DNA of 64,000 nucleotides from Argopecten irradians (lineage: Eukaryota > Mollusca > Bivalvia > Pectinida > Pectinidae): positions 12,401,030-12,465,029 of the forward strand of contig NC_091147.1 of assembly GCF_041381155.1 (NCBI RefSeq). Reading direction: 5' to 3'. Below the pieces are notes generated by a model that was not told where the DNA came from, ran no database searches, and saw only the letters and a list, made by a program, of their open reading frames with translations. Shown here piece by piece: positions 34,440 through 48,400 of the stretch. The first letter of the stretch is position 1, and each line of letters begins with the position of its first letter. The translations under genes and the position numbers were made by a program.

Positions 34440-37400
34440 AATTCTACTATATCCTATAAATACCATCATGCATATAAAATAATATCTGATACATTTCCAC
34501 CAAAAATTGATAACAGGAGTTTCTTTTGTGAAGTAGATGACCCTATCTGAGTGCCTGAGTCTATCCTTTGTTTGAACTCGGACATAATCCATATGGGTCA
34601 ATTATATTTGACCAATATTCCAATTAAAAGTAAAGATATCATTCTTGTGAATATATTATACAATCGGTCTTTATCAATTCATAACTTGAAATGTAAAATA
34701 TGGTCCTATATTGCGTTTTGCTGACTCAGCATTTTGTTGTTTTGAAGACAATAATGCAAATTCTTACTTGATAACATATTTTCGGTGTACACTGATGCGT
34801 TATTCTACCATTGTTTGGTATTTTTAGTGAAAACGACAATGAAAAGGTTTATATATTTGAAGGAAATTGATATTTTTAGTGTTTGTAGCGGCCATTTTGA
34901 AAAAAAATCTATTTCGTTAAAATTTTCGAGACAATGTAAATGTTCTGCAAAATCACGAAGTAATTTTCACGAAAAAATTCACTAGACGGTATTTAGATTA
35001 GAATGTACATACATGTAGATCCTTTGTCTTAATCGACTACTTACCGAACTATGATGGTAATAACATCCCATAAACATGTACAGTACGGTGCAATAGAGCT
35101 CAACTTATACAGATGAGACGTAAACTATAGAACAAACAACAATATCAACAATAATGACTTATTACACTTTGTATTTTTTTCCGAATTGCACTTACACTTC
35201 TTTTCTCACAGCGTTTCACATATTCACACGTTGTACAAATATCACTTACATTTACCTCCCATAACAACACAAACGGTACGACGAAAGTAGATATACAGGA
35301 ACCGGACACTACTCTTCACAGTGTGGGTCGTGTATACCATCACATTTAGAGAGAAAATAAGGGTAACCCAGTATTTCATTTCACTACTTCACATATATAG
35401 AGATGTCAACAGGTTCGCCAAATTAATATCAATATATTACAGATCTATTTGAAACCGACACATCAAGGTATTGAGTGATTATTCCGTCAGCACGACTTAC
35501 GTTACAAAAACTACTATTTATCATGCATCATACACGAAACATATCAAAACATATAAAATCAATTCGCTGTTAATCAACATTTGTACTGCGTTTTCATCCT
35601 TAATTTGTAGATTTCCTTGCATTGATGCATGAAGAAGATAAATATGTGATGATTTGATAAATAAAAGTTCTCAAACAGATATGTTTCAGACTTTTGCATT
35701 TTCTAAAATGTCTAACCTTGAATGCGTTATAAGTTTGAGATCTGAGTGATTCTACTCCATGACGGTGATAACTTGCACAGTCATTGTTTTACCACTTGCA
35801 TTGAATATACATTATTGTCCATTGGCTAAAGTTATCTCAAAAATACAGATTATAACATCGGAGCGCAGCTTCATTAACACTCCTTAACCTTAAAGAGTTC
35901 CTTACTCAGAATTATCCATAGGAAAGCATAACAAAGAAAACAATCTTAACTAAAATAACTTTTCCTAACTTCAATTTGAAACGGATAATATAATTTTAAG
36001 TCAAGGGATTCCTGTTCAAGTTAAGGAATGTTGACGAAATTGTGTCTTCTTTGACTAGACAAATAAAACACCCGTCCCTCTACATGCCAGCAAATTAAAG
36101 CAAACAAACAAAACAAGCAACATTATTACTGATATATTCTAGATTATTGAGGAGTCTTTACTAAGATTTTAAAATAAAAAATATACATGTAATATACCTT
36201 CATGTTAAAAACAATTATCGAAAATATCTATATTAATATAAATTATAGATAGCCATACAGAAAAGTAGCATTCAACATACAATGATATACCTCATGACAT
36301 ACACCATATCCCTAATATACCAGACAAATCACAATTTCTAAAACTACATTGCTCCTGAATCATAAAATCGAAAATTGGAATATAAAGGACATTTCAGAGA
36401 TTAAACGAGACGTGTTTAGATTTTCCTCCGAAATATTTTGTTGTGTGAAACCATTACAACAGGATTTGGGTAACAGGTCAAGTTTATATTAACATTCTCC
36501 TAATATAGAGTTACTTATACCGACAAATGATTGTCTTTTGGCGACCACTAAACATCGCACCCTTTGATTACCTGTATTGGAAAGAAAATGTATCAATAAA
36601 GAAAATAACCAATCAACAGTTTATATTATCCCGGAGGGTCAACTTCTATGAATTTGTTTTTGATCACTTAATTGCAGGCAAAAGAAATCTAGTTTAATAC
36701 CGTATAGTTATATAACTTTGGTTATACATGCCGTATCTTACTCGCTATAATATGTTTAATGTACATCACTGTGATCCAGTTGTACAGACAGCTACCTGTT
36801 AAACATATTACATAAACAGAGGCTAGTTCTCTAAATATCCCAATACTACCACTGACACTAACAAAGAAGTGACGATTCTGTTGTAAGTACGGTATGTTTA
36901 CTTTGTATCTTTCACAAAGTATATACAAAACATGTCAACCTGTATGTGTAATATTTGGTGTGTTTCATTCATTGATTAATACTACAGCGATATATTGAAG
37001 ATACTAAGTTTATCTGATATCCATGCAGTATAGCAAATAAGATAGACTAAATTGATTGACCAATAAACACAATTTCATGTTAATTGTCTACAAAATATTG
37101 TATTAAGAAGATCATGACTGCTTAAACTCTATCCGATACTTGATTGTTCACAATATCACATGAACGACAATTTAACCAGTTACAAAATGTAACGTTTATA
37201 AGGTAACAATTAAGCAGACAAAGAAAAAGATTTTGCTACATTAGTATAGAATTTTGGCAGTCCATTTACTTATCCATTTTCTTTTAACATTAAGCAGTAA
37301 AATAATTAATGTTAAATCAGTATTATAAACATAGCATTTAAAATGCCGCAAACAATTATGCAATGAAAGAGTACTTAGTCTAATTAAGCCATTTCTCATC

Positions 37401-37560
37401 TAAGCAAATCTTAGATTTACAAGAGAAATTATCCAATCTTGATTAAACAAGACTTTAGCTTAGCTTTAGAATCTGACATAAGTTCACTCATATGGCTGTA
37501 CACTCTTGCATTGATCATGTTTTTCTCTTTTAATCTTTTTAATTCAATACGTTTCGGTTT
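34440..37560. other. intergenic, no gene recognised
   Basis: Very AT-rich. Apart from a degenerate hairpin near 35885-36035 I see no exon, RNA gene or clear mobile element. Confidence 0.5.
35885..36035. repeat. degenerate hairpin related to 51155-51300
   Basis: ACTCCTTAACCTTAAAGAGTTCC at the left and GGGATTCCTGTTCAAGTTAAGGAATG at the right are weak inverses. The interior CCATAGGAAAGCAT matches the 51.2 kb hairpin (CCATAGAAAGCAT). Confidence 0.45.
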
Positions 37561-37570
37561 TTTAGTTTAA

Positions 37571-37770
37571 CCTCCTATTAACAGCCAGGGTCATGCAAGG
37601 ACGTACCAGGTTTGTTGGTGGAGGAAAGCCGGAGTACCTGGAGAAAATCAACCGACCAGCCGTCAGTACCTGGAAACTGCCACACATGGGATCCAAACTC
37701 GCCCCCAGAGGTGGAGGCCTTGTGGTATAATATGTCAAGACATCTTAACCACTCGACCACCACGGCCCCA
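37571..37770 (-). mobile_element. tRNA-derived SINE
   Basis: The minus strand begins GGGGCCGTGGTGGTCGAGTGG (box A-like TGGTCGAGTGG) with box B-like GAGTTTGGATCC about 60 nt on. An unrelated body follows (GGTACTGACGGCTGGTCGG, TCTCCAGGTACTCCGGCTTT). A tRNA-like head plus a non-tRNA body is the SINE layout. A poly(A) tail is not obvious. Confidence 0.8.
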
Positions 37771-37774
37771 AATT

Positions 37775-39250
37775 AAAAACTACACAAGATAGTGTAATAT
37801 AACGTATTGTACAAAGTAGTACAGTACTGTAGACAAAGAAGTGTATCACCACATTATAGTGTAGATATGTTAGTTGGTCCCAGAGCAGACAATAAGGTTT
37901 AAAAACAACCATGCTGTGCTTCTACACATACTGTATAACATGAAATATCAAAAGTTATTTTTATACGGATGGAGCTTACAAAGCTTTCCTTGGAAATGTT
38001 GATACAGATATCATACAGAGTTTAATAAAACAAAAATCGGTAACTTTTTGAATTTTTTTTGTTAAAACAGCATCCATTAAAAGAACAAATTCGAAGTTTC
38101 AATACACGAAACAAAGAAACAGTATCTAGCAAAGCATATGAATCATTATTTGACAGATTTCCATAATACCAATTTGAAGCGATGTACAAATCATTTATGA
38201 ATGACTAAATGCTTTTCATTTTAATCTGTGAATAAGCTATCCTTTACCAGCTGTGATATCTAGATCATGAAGTCAAATATTCCAAAATAATGAACATCAA
38301 TAGATACTTTCTGATAGTTTGGCCAATTGTTCCCATGGCCATGTTAATTTTCTGCAAAATATGAAAAAAAAGTACAAGGAATACGTAGTTGATGTCTTTG
38401 TGACGCATGCTAAATAATTTTCTTTGAGAACAATAAATGCGTTTACATGAATTAATAATGTTCTGCACAATTAATTGAGGATGCTTTGTGTAAAAATCAG
38501 AAATTCTCTGCAAAAGATTAGATGTTATGAAATTAATAAAAGCAGGGAAATATTGAAATCTTCAAAAAAAATTTTTTGTATAATAAAATATAAGGTGTAA
38601 AAAAACATGGAAAATATTTATACCCAATCTAATCAACTGCACTTTTTTTCTAATTTTTGACATATCCCCAAGTTCCTTATTACAGTATCTGCCCTTCTTT
38701 GTAGACTTACCTAATCATACATACATATAGTTTTGTATCGGGCTAAAACAGGACTGTTCATCATGTAAATGGTTAATTAACACAGTACATACTAGATGGT
38801 AACATCAATATATGCAGAGATAGAAAAAACTAACAGCTCATCAGCTGCCAATCAAACTGTATGTCACTTTGTATTGTGTATGCTGCAACCTTTGCTCTGA
38901 CAGTAAATGGGTACACATGCATGTGTGAGCCCGAGGAGTGGCTAGATACCAGCTGGCGATTTATCAATTAGCAAGGTAAGCATGACAATCACCTGTAGCG
39001 ATAATTTGCATAATAAAATATGCTTATGCCTTGCCACCTTACTATAATGTATGCAATTCATATACAGCATGCACAATTATATGTGTTAAATAAGCATTTA
39101 CATATTAATTATATCTATCTATACACTCCCAACTCATATCATTAAGAATATGATGTGTCGTAAATTTGGTTAAAATTTTCTCACATACAATGCTACATCA
39201 TTTCTATAGTTTTTTTTCCGTTAATCTAAATATTAAAGTTTTTTAAAGTC
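37775..39250. other. intergenic downstream of TPP2, nothing recognised
   Basis: AT-rich with no exon or repeat family recognised. The right part may be TPP2 3' UTR. Confidence 0.4.
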
Positions 39251-39253
39251 TCC

Positions 39254-39259
39254 TTTATT
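39254..39259 (-). terminator. likely poly(A) signal of TPP2
   Basis: The minus strand reads AATAAA about 120 nt past the TPP2 stop. This is position-based inference. Confidence 0.5.
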
Positions 39260-39378
39260 CTATCATTTTGGGGTGTGTGTGAGGTTTCCTAGAAACCAAT
39301 TTTAAACCACACCTATCACATAAATACACAATAAAATGCCTGGGTTTTAATTGACACCGCCTAAGTAATCACCGTTCA

Positions 39379-39468
39379 TCAAAACAGGCGCTGAGTGGCA
39401 GGGTACTTGACCAGTAACCAGTTATTGAAGTGACGAACACAGTGGTCCCAGCCCAAAGAGGTGTACAT
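39379..39468 (-). CDS. TPP2: TPP2 last coding exon
   Basis: Residues 1227-1255, [29 protein letters not shown], then TGA. This matches human [20 protein letters not shown]. Confidence 0.95.
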   Translation of the reverse strand: MYTSLGWDHCVRHFNNWLLVKYPATQRLF

Positions 39469-42400
39469 CTGAAACCAACATGTCCCCATGTTAACACAAT
39501 ACTAAATATACAGACTGTGGTGTATTCCTGTACAAAAACAAAGTCAAAAGAGTCTTGTTCAATCTGAATTAAGATTTCGTTTATGGTCCAAAATTGATAC
39601 AAGATCATTAACATTTACAAGTCTGACCAGATAGAGCATTAAGCACAATATTGTAGGCATTACTATAGATAAAATAGTGTAAAAGTGTGGTAACTGTTTG
39701 TCAGGGGAGACACATCCAGTATATATCAATTGTAAATGACTTCTAGTAAGAATATCATCAAAATGCACATGTCAAACATCTTATCCAAATGCCACTGAAA
39801 TCACATACCTTTTGTTTAACTATTAGTTCAAAGTTAATTTATTAAATGTTGAAAGAATTACTTCCAAGAATTACTTCCAACAAATGAAGATTTATAACAA
39901 AAAAAAAGTCCCAGGATTAAAACTATATACCCACCTCAATACACTTTTTGTCGTTTTCCTTCATATTTTTATCCTCTGTTTGTTTGAGCAACATTTTCAA
40001 GGCACGGCCAAATTGCTTGTGATAAATTGCATGACGAACTGAGAAAGTAGAGACCTGAAAAATAAACATGATTATTAGATAAATGGGGAATTAAATATTC
40101 TAAATAATTAGAATTAAAAGAGTCTAAATTTAAATCCATAACAGAATAAAATACTATTACAATTAAAAGTAATTGGATTTTTTATTGAATTGCACTGTAA
40201 ACATGCATGTTTTAGTGGAAATCTTATCAAAATTTAGCATTTTTTCAGCCAGAATTAAAATTTGAGTGCACTTTATGTATATTACGATAATTCATCATTT
40301 CACTATTCTGTTCAAGATTGATTTTATGCTTTAATTGCGCCAAACAAATGGATCTACTTGTAATTATATAAATTAATGAATTGGCAATAAAAGAAAATTG
40401 TTCAAAACTAAATAGTAAACTATGTTAGCATTATCATCAACACACACTTTTCTGTGAACTACTCCACAAACCTTTGCGTCTGTGAGCTCCGCCCACTTCT
40501 GTATATCAGCCATGGTCTCCTCTAGGTCCTTCTCTGTAACAGTAGGTAGCTCCACAAACTGTTCTCCTTCCTCCTCTGACTGCTGAGTCTGTTCCACAGT
40601 TGTCTGCCCCTGGTCCAGCAGGATGTCCGCCTGGGCACAGCCCATCTTCACGAGAGCCTCTAACAATATCTCCTTCTCTTTCTCCATCTCCCTGGGGACA
40701 ATTCAGGATTTTGATGGTCATAAAAACAGGGATGTTTATTCATATCTCTTTACAAAAATTCTCTCCTACCTAACCAATAACCAGTCTTATTACAACCTTG
40801 ACTTTCAGAGGTTACTATCACTATCATATTTCCACCACTGGACTATGTCATAGCAACACCAATATTAAATAGGACATGGATAGGATGCCACAGCACAGGT
40901 CACTACAGCTTACTTCATCACTTGGGCATTAAATCAAATTACATAATATCATATTTTATTTAGGACGAAAATATTTGCGGACACTCACGTAAAACTTACG
41001 CTTTGATAGTGCTGGCATTAGGCCTAGTGTTAAGGATGTACTCCTCTGAGAAGTCAAAATTTTCTTGTATTAAACTTTTTTTCTCATATAGATTTTTTGA
41101 AACAGGAGTTCATACCATGAAAGAAAATGGAAGAAAAAACATATGTCCGTGCGCTCGTTTTTGAGCTATTGTCACTCAAAGATACCAAAATGACAAAATA
41201 GTGGATTTTATTGGAATTTTGCCGTTTTGACCTCATACACTAGAATTTAAAGCCATAATTCCCTAATGAGGTGTTTGATATGTATGGATGTTTGTAGAAT
41301 TTATGTTCAAGTAGTCTTCATTAAAAATATACCAGTTATGATTAATAAGAGTCATATTTTTTCTCTAAATAACAACATATGCTACCCCTACCCCTTAATT
41401 TTGAGCTCCAAAATGCACCATTTTCAGCCATTTTTGTCAAATTTAACCCTTTATAGAAAAAGTTCTGGTATTAAACTTTTGTCAATAGTTTGCATATCAA
41501 TAGGGAAAGGGTTGTTCTTTCTAAATCAGGCAGAAAAATGGGGGGTCCGTGTGCTTACTTTTTTGTTCCATTTAAATATTTGTTATTTTTCAATATTTTT
41601 GACTAAAAAATAAAAGTGCTCAAATTACCATTAAATGTAGAAATAAAGTGACAAAAGTGTTTCATTTCACACATTAATGTTTAATATTTTAAATAACTTG
41701 AACCCAGTGAAGATTTACAGCAAAAATTAACTCGATACAGCTGAAAATGCTGACGCGGTGATGATTTAAGTAAAAACAATTTAAGTAAAAAATGGGAAAA
41801 CGGTGGCTCTACTCAAAGCCAAAAAAATACACAATTTCAAAATGGCCGCCAAATGGGTCATTTCTTAAAATCGCTGTGTAAAAAAATCTACTAAAAATAG
41901 AAGTGTAATTCTTTGACAAAATTTGCTACAGACCACATGCTACAGCTATTGATAAATCGTATTTGAAAATCTCATAACGTTTTTGATCTATGTTGAAACG
42001 AGACTTCAGCGGGACTGAAACCACAGAAGAATACATCCTTAATTACAGTTTATATAAAACTTATGCTTTGATAGTGCTGGCATTAGGCCTAGTGTTATAT
42101 AAAACTTATGCTTTGATAGTGCTGGCATTAGGCCTAGTGTTATATAAAACTTATACTTTGATAGTGTTGGCATCAGGCATAGTGGTAAGTAAAAATTACG
42201 CTTTGATAGTGCTGGCATTAGGCCTAGTATTAAGAAAAACTTACACTTTGATAGTGCTGGCATCAAGCCAAGTGTTAAGTAAAACTTACACTTTGATAGT
42301 GCTGGCATCAGGCCTAGTGTCAGTCTTCATACCAAAGTAACTTGACAGTGCCACTTGGTCAATCTTAGAGATGATAAACTTGCACATGTCAATTATTGTT

Positions 42401-45400
42401 CCCAATTTCTTGGACCTTTCCTGTGATTGAAATTAATATTAAATAGTTAAATCAAATCAAAGGTATATAAATTTTATATCTGGTAGAATTAAAAAAACGG
42501 ATTTCTTAAACTATATTCATGTACCTCTTTTTTCTTAATTCAATTTCGGGACAAAAGCAAACTCAAAATATTCCTTATTTACAATACCTGTACACTTACA
42601 TTGAAAAATTAATGTTTGAAAAATTAATGTTTTTAATTCATAATCAATATCATTTCTAATTTCTGATAGTTAAATGACATCATTATTGTTTGTGTACAGA
42701 TATTCCCTGCCTGAATACCTACCTTACTACTGTCTAGGGCCTGTAGTCTAGCCATGTAGAGGGGGAGATGGTCTGGGTTTTCATGTCTCACTTCCTCAAA
42801 CAGGGCATGGTCCAAGTCAAGTCTGAAATACAGAGGTCACAATATAAACCACACCTCAAACAGGGCATGGTCTGAGTCAAGTCTGAAATACAGAGGTCAC
42901 AATATAAACCACACTTCAAACAAGGCATGGTCCAAGTCAAGTCTGAAATACAGAGGTCACAATATAAACCACACCTCAAACAGGGCATGGTCTAAGTCAA
43001 GGACGAAATACAGAGGTCACAATATAAACCAAACCTCAAACAGGGCATGGTCTGAGTCAAGTCTGAAATACAGAGGTCACAATATAAACCAAACCTCAAA
43101 CAGGTCATGGTCTGAGTCAAGTCTGAAATACAGAGGTCACAATATAAACCACACCTCAAACAGGGCATGGTCCAAGTCAAGTCTGAAATACAGAGGTCAC
43201 AATATAAACCACACCTCAAACAGGGCATGGTCCAAGTCAAGTCTGAAATACAGAGGTCACAATATAAACCAAACCTCAAACAAGTCATGGTCCAAGTCAA
43301 GTCTATAATACAGAGGTCACAATATAAACCACACTTCAAACAAGGCATGGTCCAAGTCAAGTCTGAAATACAGAGGTCACAATATAAACCACACTTCAAA
43401 CAAGGCATGGTCCAAGTCAAGTCTGAAATACAGAGGTCACAATATAAACCAAACCTCAAACAAGGCATGGTCCAAGTCAAGTCTGAAATACAGGGGTCAC
43501 AATATAAACCAAACCCCAAACAGGGCATGGTCCAAGTCAAGTCTATAATACAGGGGTCACAATATAAACCACACCTAAAACAAGGTATCAGAACCGCAAC
43601 ACATTTTTTTAACATCAATACCAAGAAGAAACTTTGATTTGATATTTCAATATAGCAACAAAGTTAATAACATCAACTCTAAGAAACTTAAGTTTCACAA
43701 ATTGATACTTTATCATCGTTACCTAGTGAGTGTATACTGAAATCATAAAGATTGAAGAACTGATGTGGCAGCTACAAAAAACCTCTAATTGAACATCCCC
43801 CACTCATTCTTTTTCATTGTTAACATACAATTGGTGTACAATTGGAGTACAAATAGAAATAGCATACTAAAATTATTTATTTTTTGAATGTATATCCTCT
43901 AAAAAAAAAAGAAACTAGAAATATGTCTGTTAGACATTAAGTGCTCGCTAACTACTTCCTGAAACTTTAATTTCCAGTATAATATGCATTTATAAGGCTC
44001 CGCTCCGAGATATTTTGCAAGCTCAAAAATGTAACAAATAATTAATAAATAACCCGCACATGTATACCCACAAATCTATATAAAATCATCCTTTAAAACA
44101 GGTGTACGTATGAAGCACTATCGCTCATTATCCCTGGGACTATTATTATTTACATCCTTGATGTATTGTAATAAATACTTTCCATCATCAAAACTTTACA
44201 GTGCTGTTAATGTGAAATTACTTTGAAATTTGTTAATTGTATTCTTTTATACATAGAAGCTCTTTTATTATCTTATTGATATTGATACTATAGACTTGTT
44301 TCGCTGTACAAAATGCATTGTAGTCGTCTGCTTGTACACATGGCAAAATTTATTAAACGGTATAAGACAGTGACTTCCGGTATCGTGTGCACAGTTGGAA
44401 TCTGTGCATAGCGGATGTACAGACTGCACACTCAACAAAAAGGTAATAGTGTGAGAGTACGCTCGCACTAAAAATCTCTACTCAGTCTGATTTCCATCAA
44501 TGATTTGTTTTCCACGTTGATGCTACAAATAGCCAGATTACAGGGCAATATGGTGATGTTCCATTGTAAACATTTCTCTACTAGCTAGATATACAGGTAG
44601 GTATCCTTGACAGAACATGAGCCTTACTTTGGTATCCAGTTGACCTTTAGATCTCTCATAGCCTCAGCATATTCCTCTTCTTTCGTTTTCTCTTTCAACT
44701 TCTCTCCTTTCTCTTTTCCACCATTCTTAACTTTACGCGGAGAGTCCGTCAACACATATCGGAATGGAACTGAACTCTGTTACAACAAAGAGAAGGTGAT
44801 CAAATATTAATAATAATTATGAATGAATTAGATTCAAACTTTAAAGTAATCAGGTATGAAATATCTACTCTTTTAGACATTGGTTACATGTATACCAATG
44901 ATACAGGCGCAATATAAAAGGCAGAATCAATCAACTTTCTCCAGTCAGAATCAATTCGTGTTATACTTATTTATAAAATGATATACATTTATCATGAACT
45001 TTAAGCATTTAACAATCAATTTCTCATATACTGTTAAAATATGTCACTTTATTTCAATAAGAAGTTGATAAACAGACAGGTTTTTAGTTTTCAGTCCCAT
45101 TTTCATCCGATGCAGTAAATAATACCAGCATTTGCAAGTACTTGACATAAAATTAATGTGCTTCAAACAATTAAATTCTAATAATTATAGGGTTGAAATG
45201 CCTCAATATAATTCCATAAGTTGATAAACGGACAGGTTCTAAGTTACTAGTATACAGTATAATCACTAGATATGTTTACACAGTTAGGACTCGCTACTCA
45301 CAGCTTTACTGAGAAGGTCATCCTTCAACAATGTCATAGTTCCTGTTAAGAAACAACCTGCTTTGGCTGCCTTTGGAAGTCTGAAACACACAAAAACATG

Positions 45401-48400
45401 TCATATTATATGACATGATACCAAATATATCTGCAAAACTTTGCACACCTAAGAAATCACTGTGCTCACTATTCGTGCTTAAATATCATTACTGCACCGT
45501 TAGATTATAAAATATATCATTGCTGATGAAATATGATATATAAATTTGCAACTCTAGGTTGATGACATGGGGTATCAAAGTATTCTAGACAAATTGACCA
45601 TACGTTGATATATAATGATAAGCTACAGTGGAATCAACAAATACCACAAGAAAACAAGGTTCTTTATATTATATATTCAAATTCCAGTTTACAAATATCA
45701 GGTGTGAAACAAAAACTAAACTGACTTGTCTGTAGTTGTCGGGGTGACAAACAGAGGACAAAGTTGGTTCTGTGCCAATGTAAACGAGTTGACTTTCTTC
45801 CCAGTGAAGGCTTTCTGCCAGGTTCCATGAACATCTAGAGATATAGAGCTAGGGAGCTTGTGGTGTAGTAACAGCACAGCGTCCTTCATCTTCTCTAACA
45901 GGTCTCGCTTCTCCTGGCGTATCAGCATCACCAGTGTGTAATCCCCCTTGTCTAGCTTCACATTATACTGCAAAATAAAAGCAGGATCAACATTATTACA
46001 AAGAATACTGAATTCTATGCAATAAGAGATACACCACACATTTGCTGTTCAATGAAAGCATGTTATACAAACCTATAATTATGTGTAAATATCCAAAAAT
46101 GCACATTTTGTTAGACAAAGTATGAGTAATATTCATTGCTAATTTTCACAGATTGGAAGTAATTATAATAGTAACAATAAAAACAAAACAACGGTGCCTT
46201 TAGATTAAGTCACACCACTTATACAATTTTTGACTACAAAGCTAGCTCTGCAATATAAAAAGTCAGTTAGACACACTGAGAAAACATATGATGTATAGAG
46301 TCAGATACAGTACTTGTGAGTTGTGTATACCTGGTGAGGGTAGGCGTCTCCAGATCCCATACACTGTTTATTGGCGTCGAAGATCATCCAAAACTGACTC
46401 TCATAGTCTGACTCGTACAGCAGTTCACTCAGCATAGAACAGTCTGGCATCACTTCAACATTCTTGTCCTGTGAGAGACAAAAAATGTAGTATTGCAATA
46501 TTTTGTAATGGTTTTGTCCTGGGTAAAAAAATAAGCGCTCCTCCAACTTTTTGAAGCCTCAATTTCAATTGCCCAGGCATAAATAAAGACCAATAGGACA
46601 CAAAACTTATAGTTTTCAATTTGCTCTAACTTCGTCTATTAAGCACGTTTTCACTTTTTCAATATTTTAAACGCCCTGGGTGCTTATTGGGCCGAATATG
46701 GTATGAGAAATTTCATGACAAGTTCACAGCAATGCTGAAGAAATACGTAAGGTAACAGAAATTTGTCTTTATTCATTAGCAGCAGTTTACACTTTGATCA
46801 ATTGACTCACTATATGGAAGTTGTAGGTAAGCTCAATGCCATAAATTTGTCGATCTCCTGGCAGGGTATCTCTGGGTCCATACAGGCATCTCATCCTGTG
46901 TTCTGTTGGTCTGTTCAAACAATACACAGATGATATTCAATGAAGACAAACTTCAATATTAGCAATACAAACTTCTCTATACCAAAATGTAGTTATTACA
47001 CATTTAAAAATAATTTTATATACCAACAGGGACCTCATTTCTCTGAAACTGTAACTTGTTAAAAGTCATTTACTCCAATACTTCATTTAGGTTTAAGTAG
47101 ACAGCATCAATATGATACCAGAGTTTACAAAGATTGCTACTCGTGACATAACATAGTGATGATGCTAAGCTGATTACAATGTGACAATAAGAATGTTACT
47201 GCATCATTTCCCCAGAACTATGCTGTTTAGAATCGGTAATCCAACTATACAGCCAGTCAGTACTTGAATGCATAATGCTGATTAGTGATATGTCTAAAGA
47301 TAAAGACATATTTCTTTCTGTATTACCATGTTATTTTGCTAAAGTGCTGACAAATTGTGTAGTTATCTACAGTCAGAATAAATACCATCTACTCTATAAC
47401 TAATGAACTCTGTATAAATCTGTACATACAGAAAGGGACCTGATGGACATATAACTAACACAAAATATCATACCCATTTAAATAATCAAATAACAATGCA
47501 CCATGATTTGTATTTACATTGAATACCATCTTGGTTTGAACATATAAATAAGACTATTATGAGCTCTCTATATAGACCTAGATTATTATCCTACTTATCA
47601 TACCTGAGTGGTTGGACTAACGACTTCAGTGTGATTGAAGGTGATACATCTTCATTTTTCAGCAAGGCACGGACATTGAACCTCGTGATTCCTTCTGCTC
47701 CTTGCTAAAATATCAACAGAATGTGAATCACACCCATCTTGCATGATTGATACAGTAACACTTAGAACCATGCATGTAGACCACTTGGCTATATGAAAGG
47801 TGACTTTTCCTTGTTCCATGCGTGGAATTTATAGACAGGTTTAACCGTAATCATCATCATATTTAAACTTTCCGGTTCACTAAATTATTATTTCTTATCT
47901 AATACATGTTCCAAACAAAATGTTGAAGCTCTAAACTTCTACTGTAAACTACTTCATTTTCCTATTATACAATGTTTCATGTCTTTGTTATTTTCAACAT
48001 ATTCGGAAATACATAAATTTGTGATCAAGGGCTCTTATTGGCAATCATGCATTCAAACATGCTATAAAAGTATTTCCGTTATATTTGAATTCATGTTCAA
48101 ACTCTAGCTAAATTATTAACATCTTCTTATGAATATAGTGTTTTTCAGTTATTTTAAGTCTTTAAAAAAATAGATTACAAAAAAGCAGATATTATGTTCA
48201 TACAGCTAATAACCACTATGATATAAGATCTATAGATGTCATACCATAGTAGGTCTTGTGTTGTCCAACGTGACTCCGTGGAATGTGATTTTGTAACTTA
48301 GAGTTACCTCCCCTAGGTTAGCCCACCATTTAGCTATGCACATCTCTAAGGTACTGTTGTCCTGTGGTAGAGAATAAACATATAAATTGGTGAGTATTGG

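Noticed and set aside
41990-42340. Frames of [13 protein letters not shown]-type repeats
   Set aside because: Translation of the 45-bp exon 26 donor array; the true coding frame is on the minus strand and covers only the last unit.
42794-43586. CRISPR-like array of direct repeats
   Set aside because: Whole units repeat without unique spacers, the context is a eukaryotic intron, and the unit contains an exon boundary.
42788-43637. A 210-residue minus frame ([19 protein letters not shown]) and a 156-residue plus frame
   Set aside because: Both are translations of the 60-bp splice-acceptor array in frames other than the TPP2 frame.
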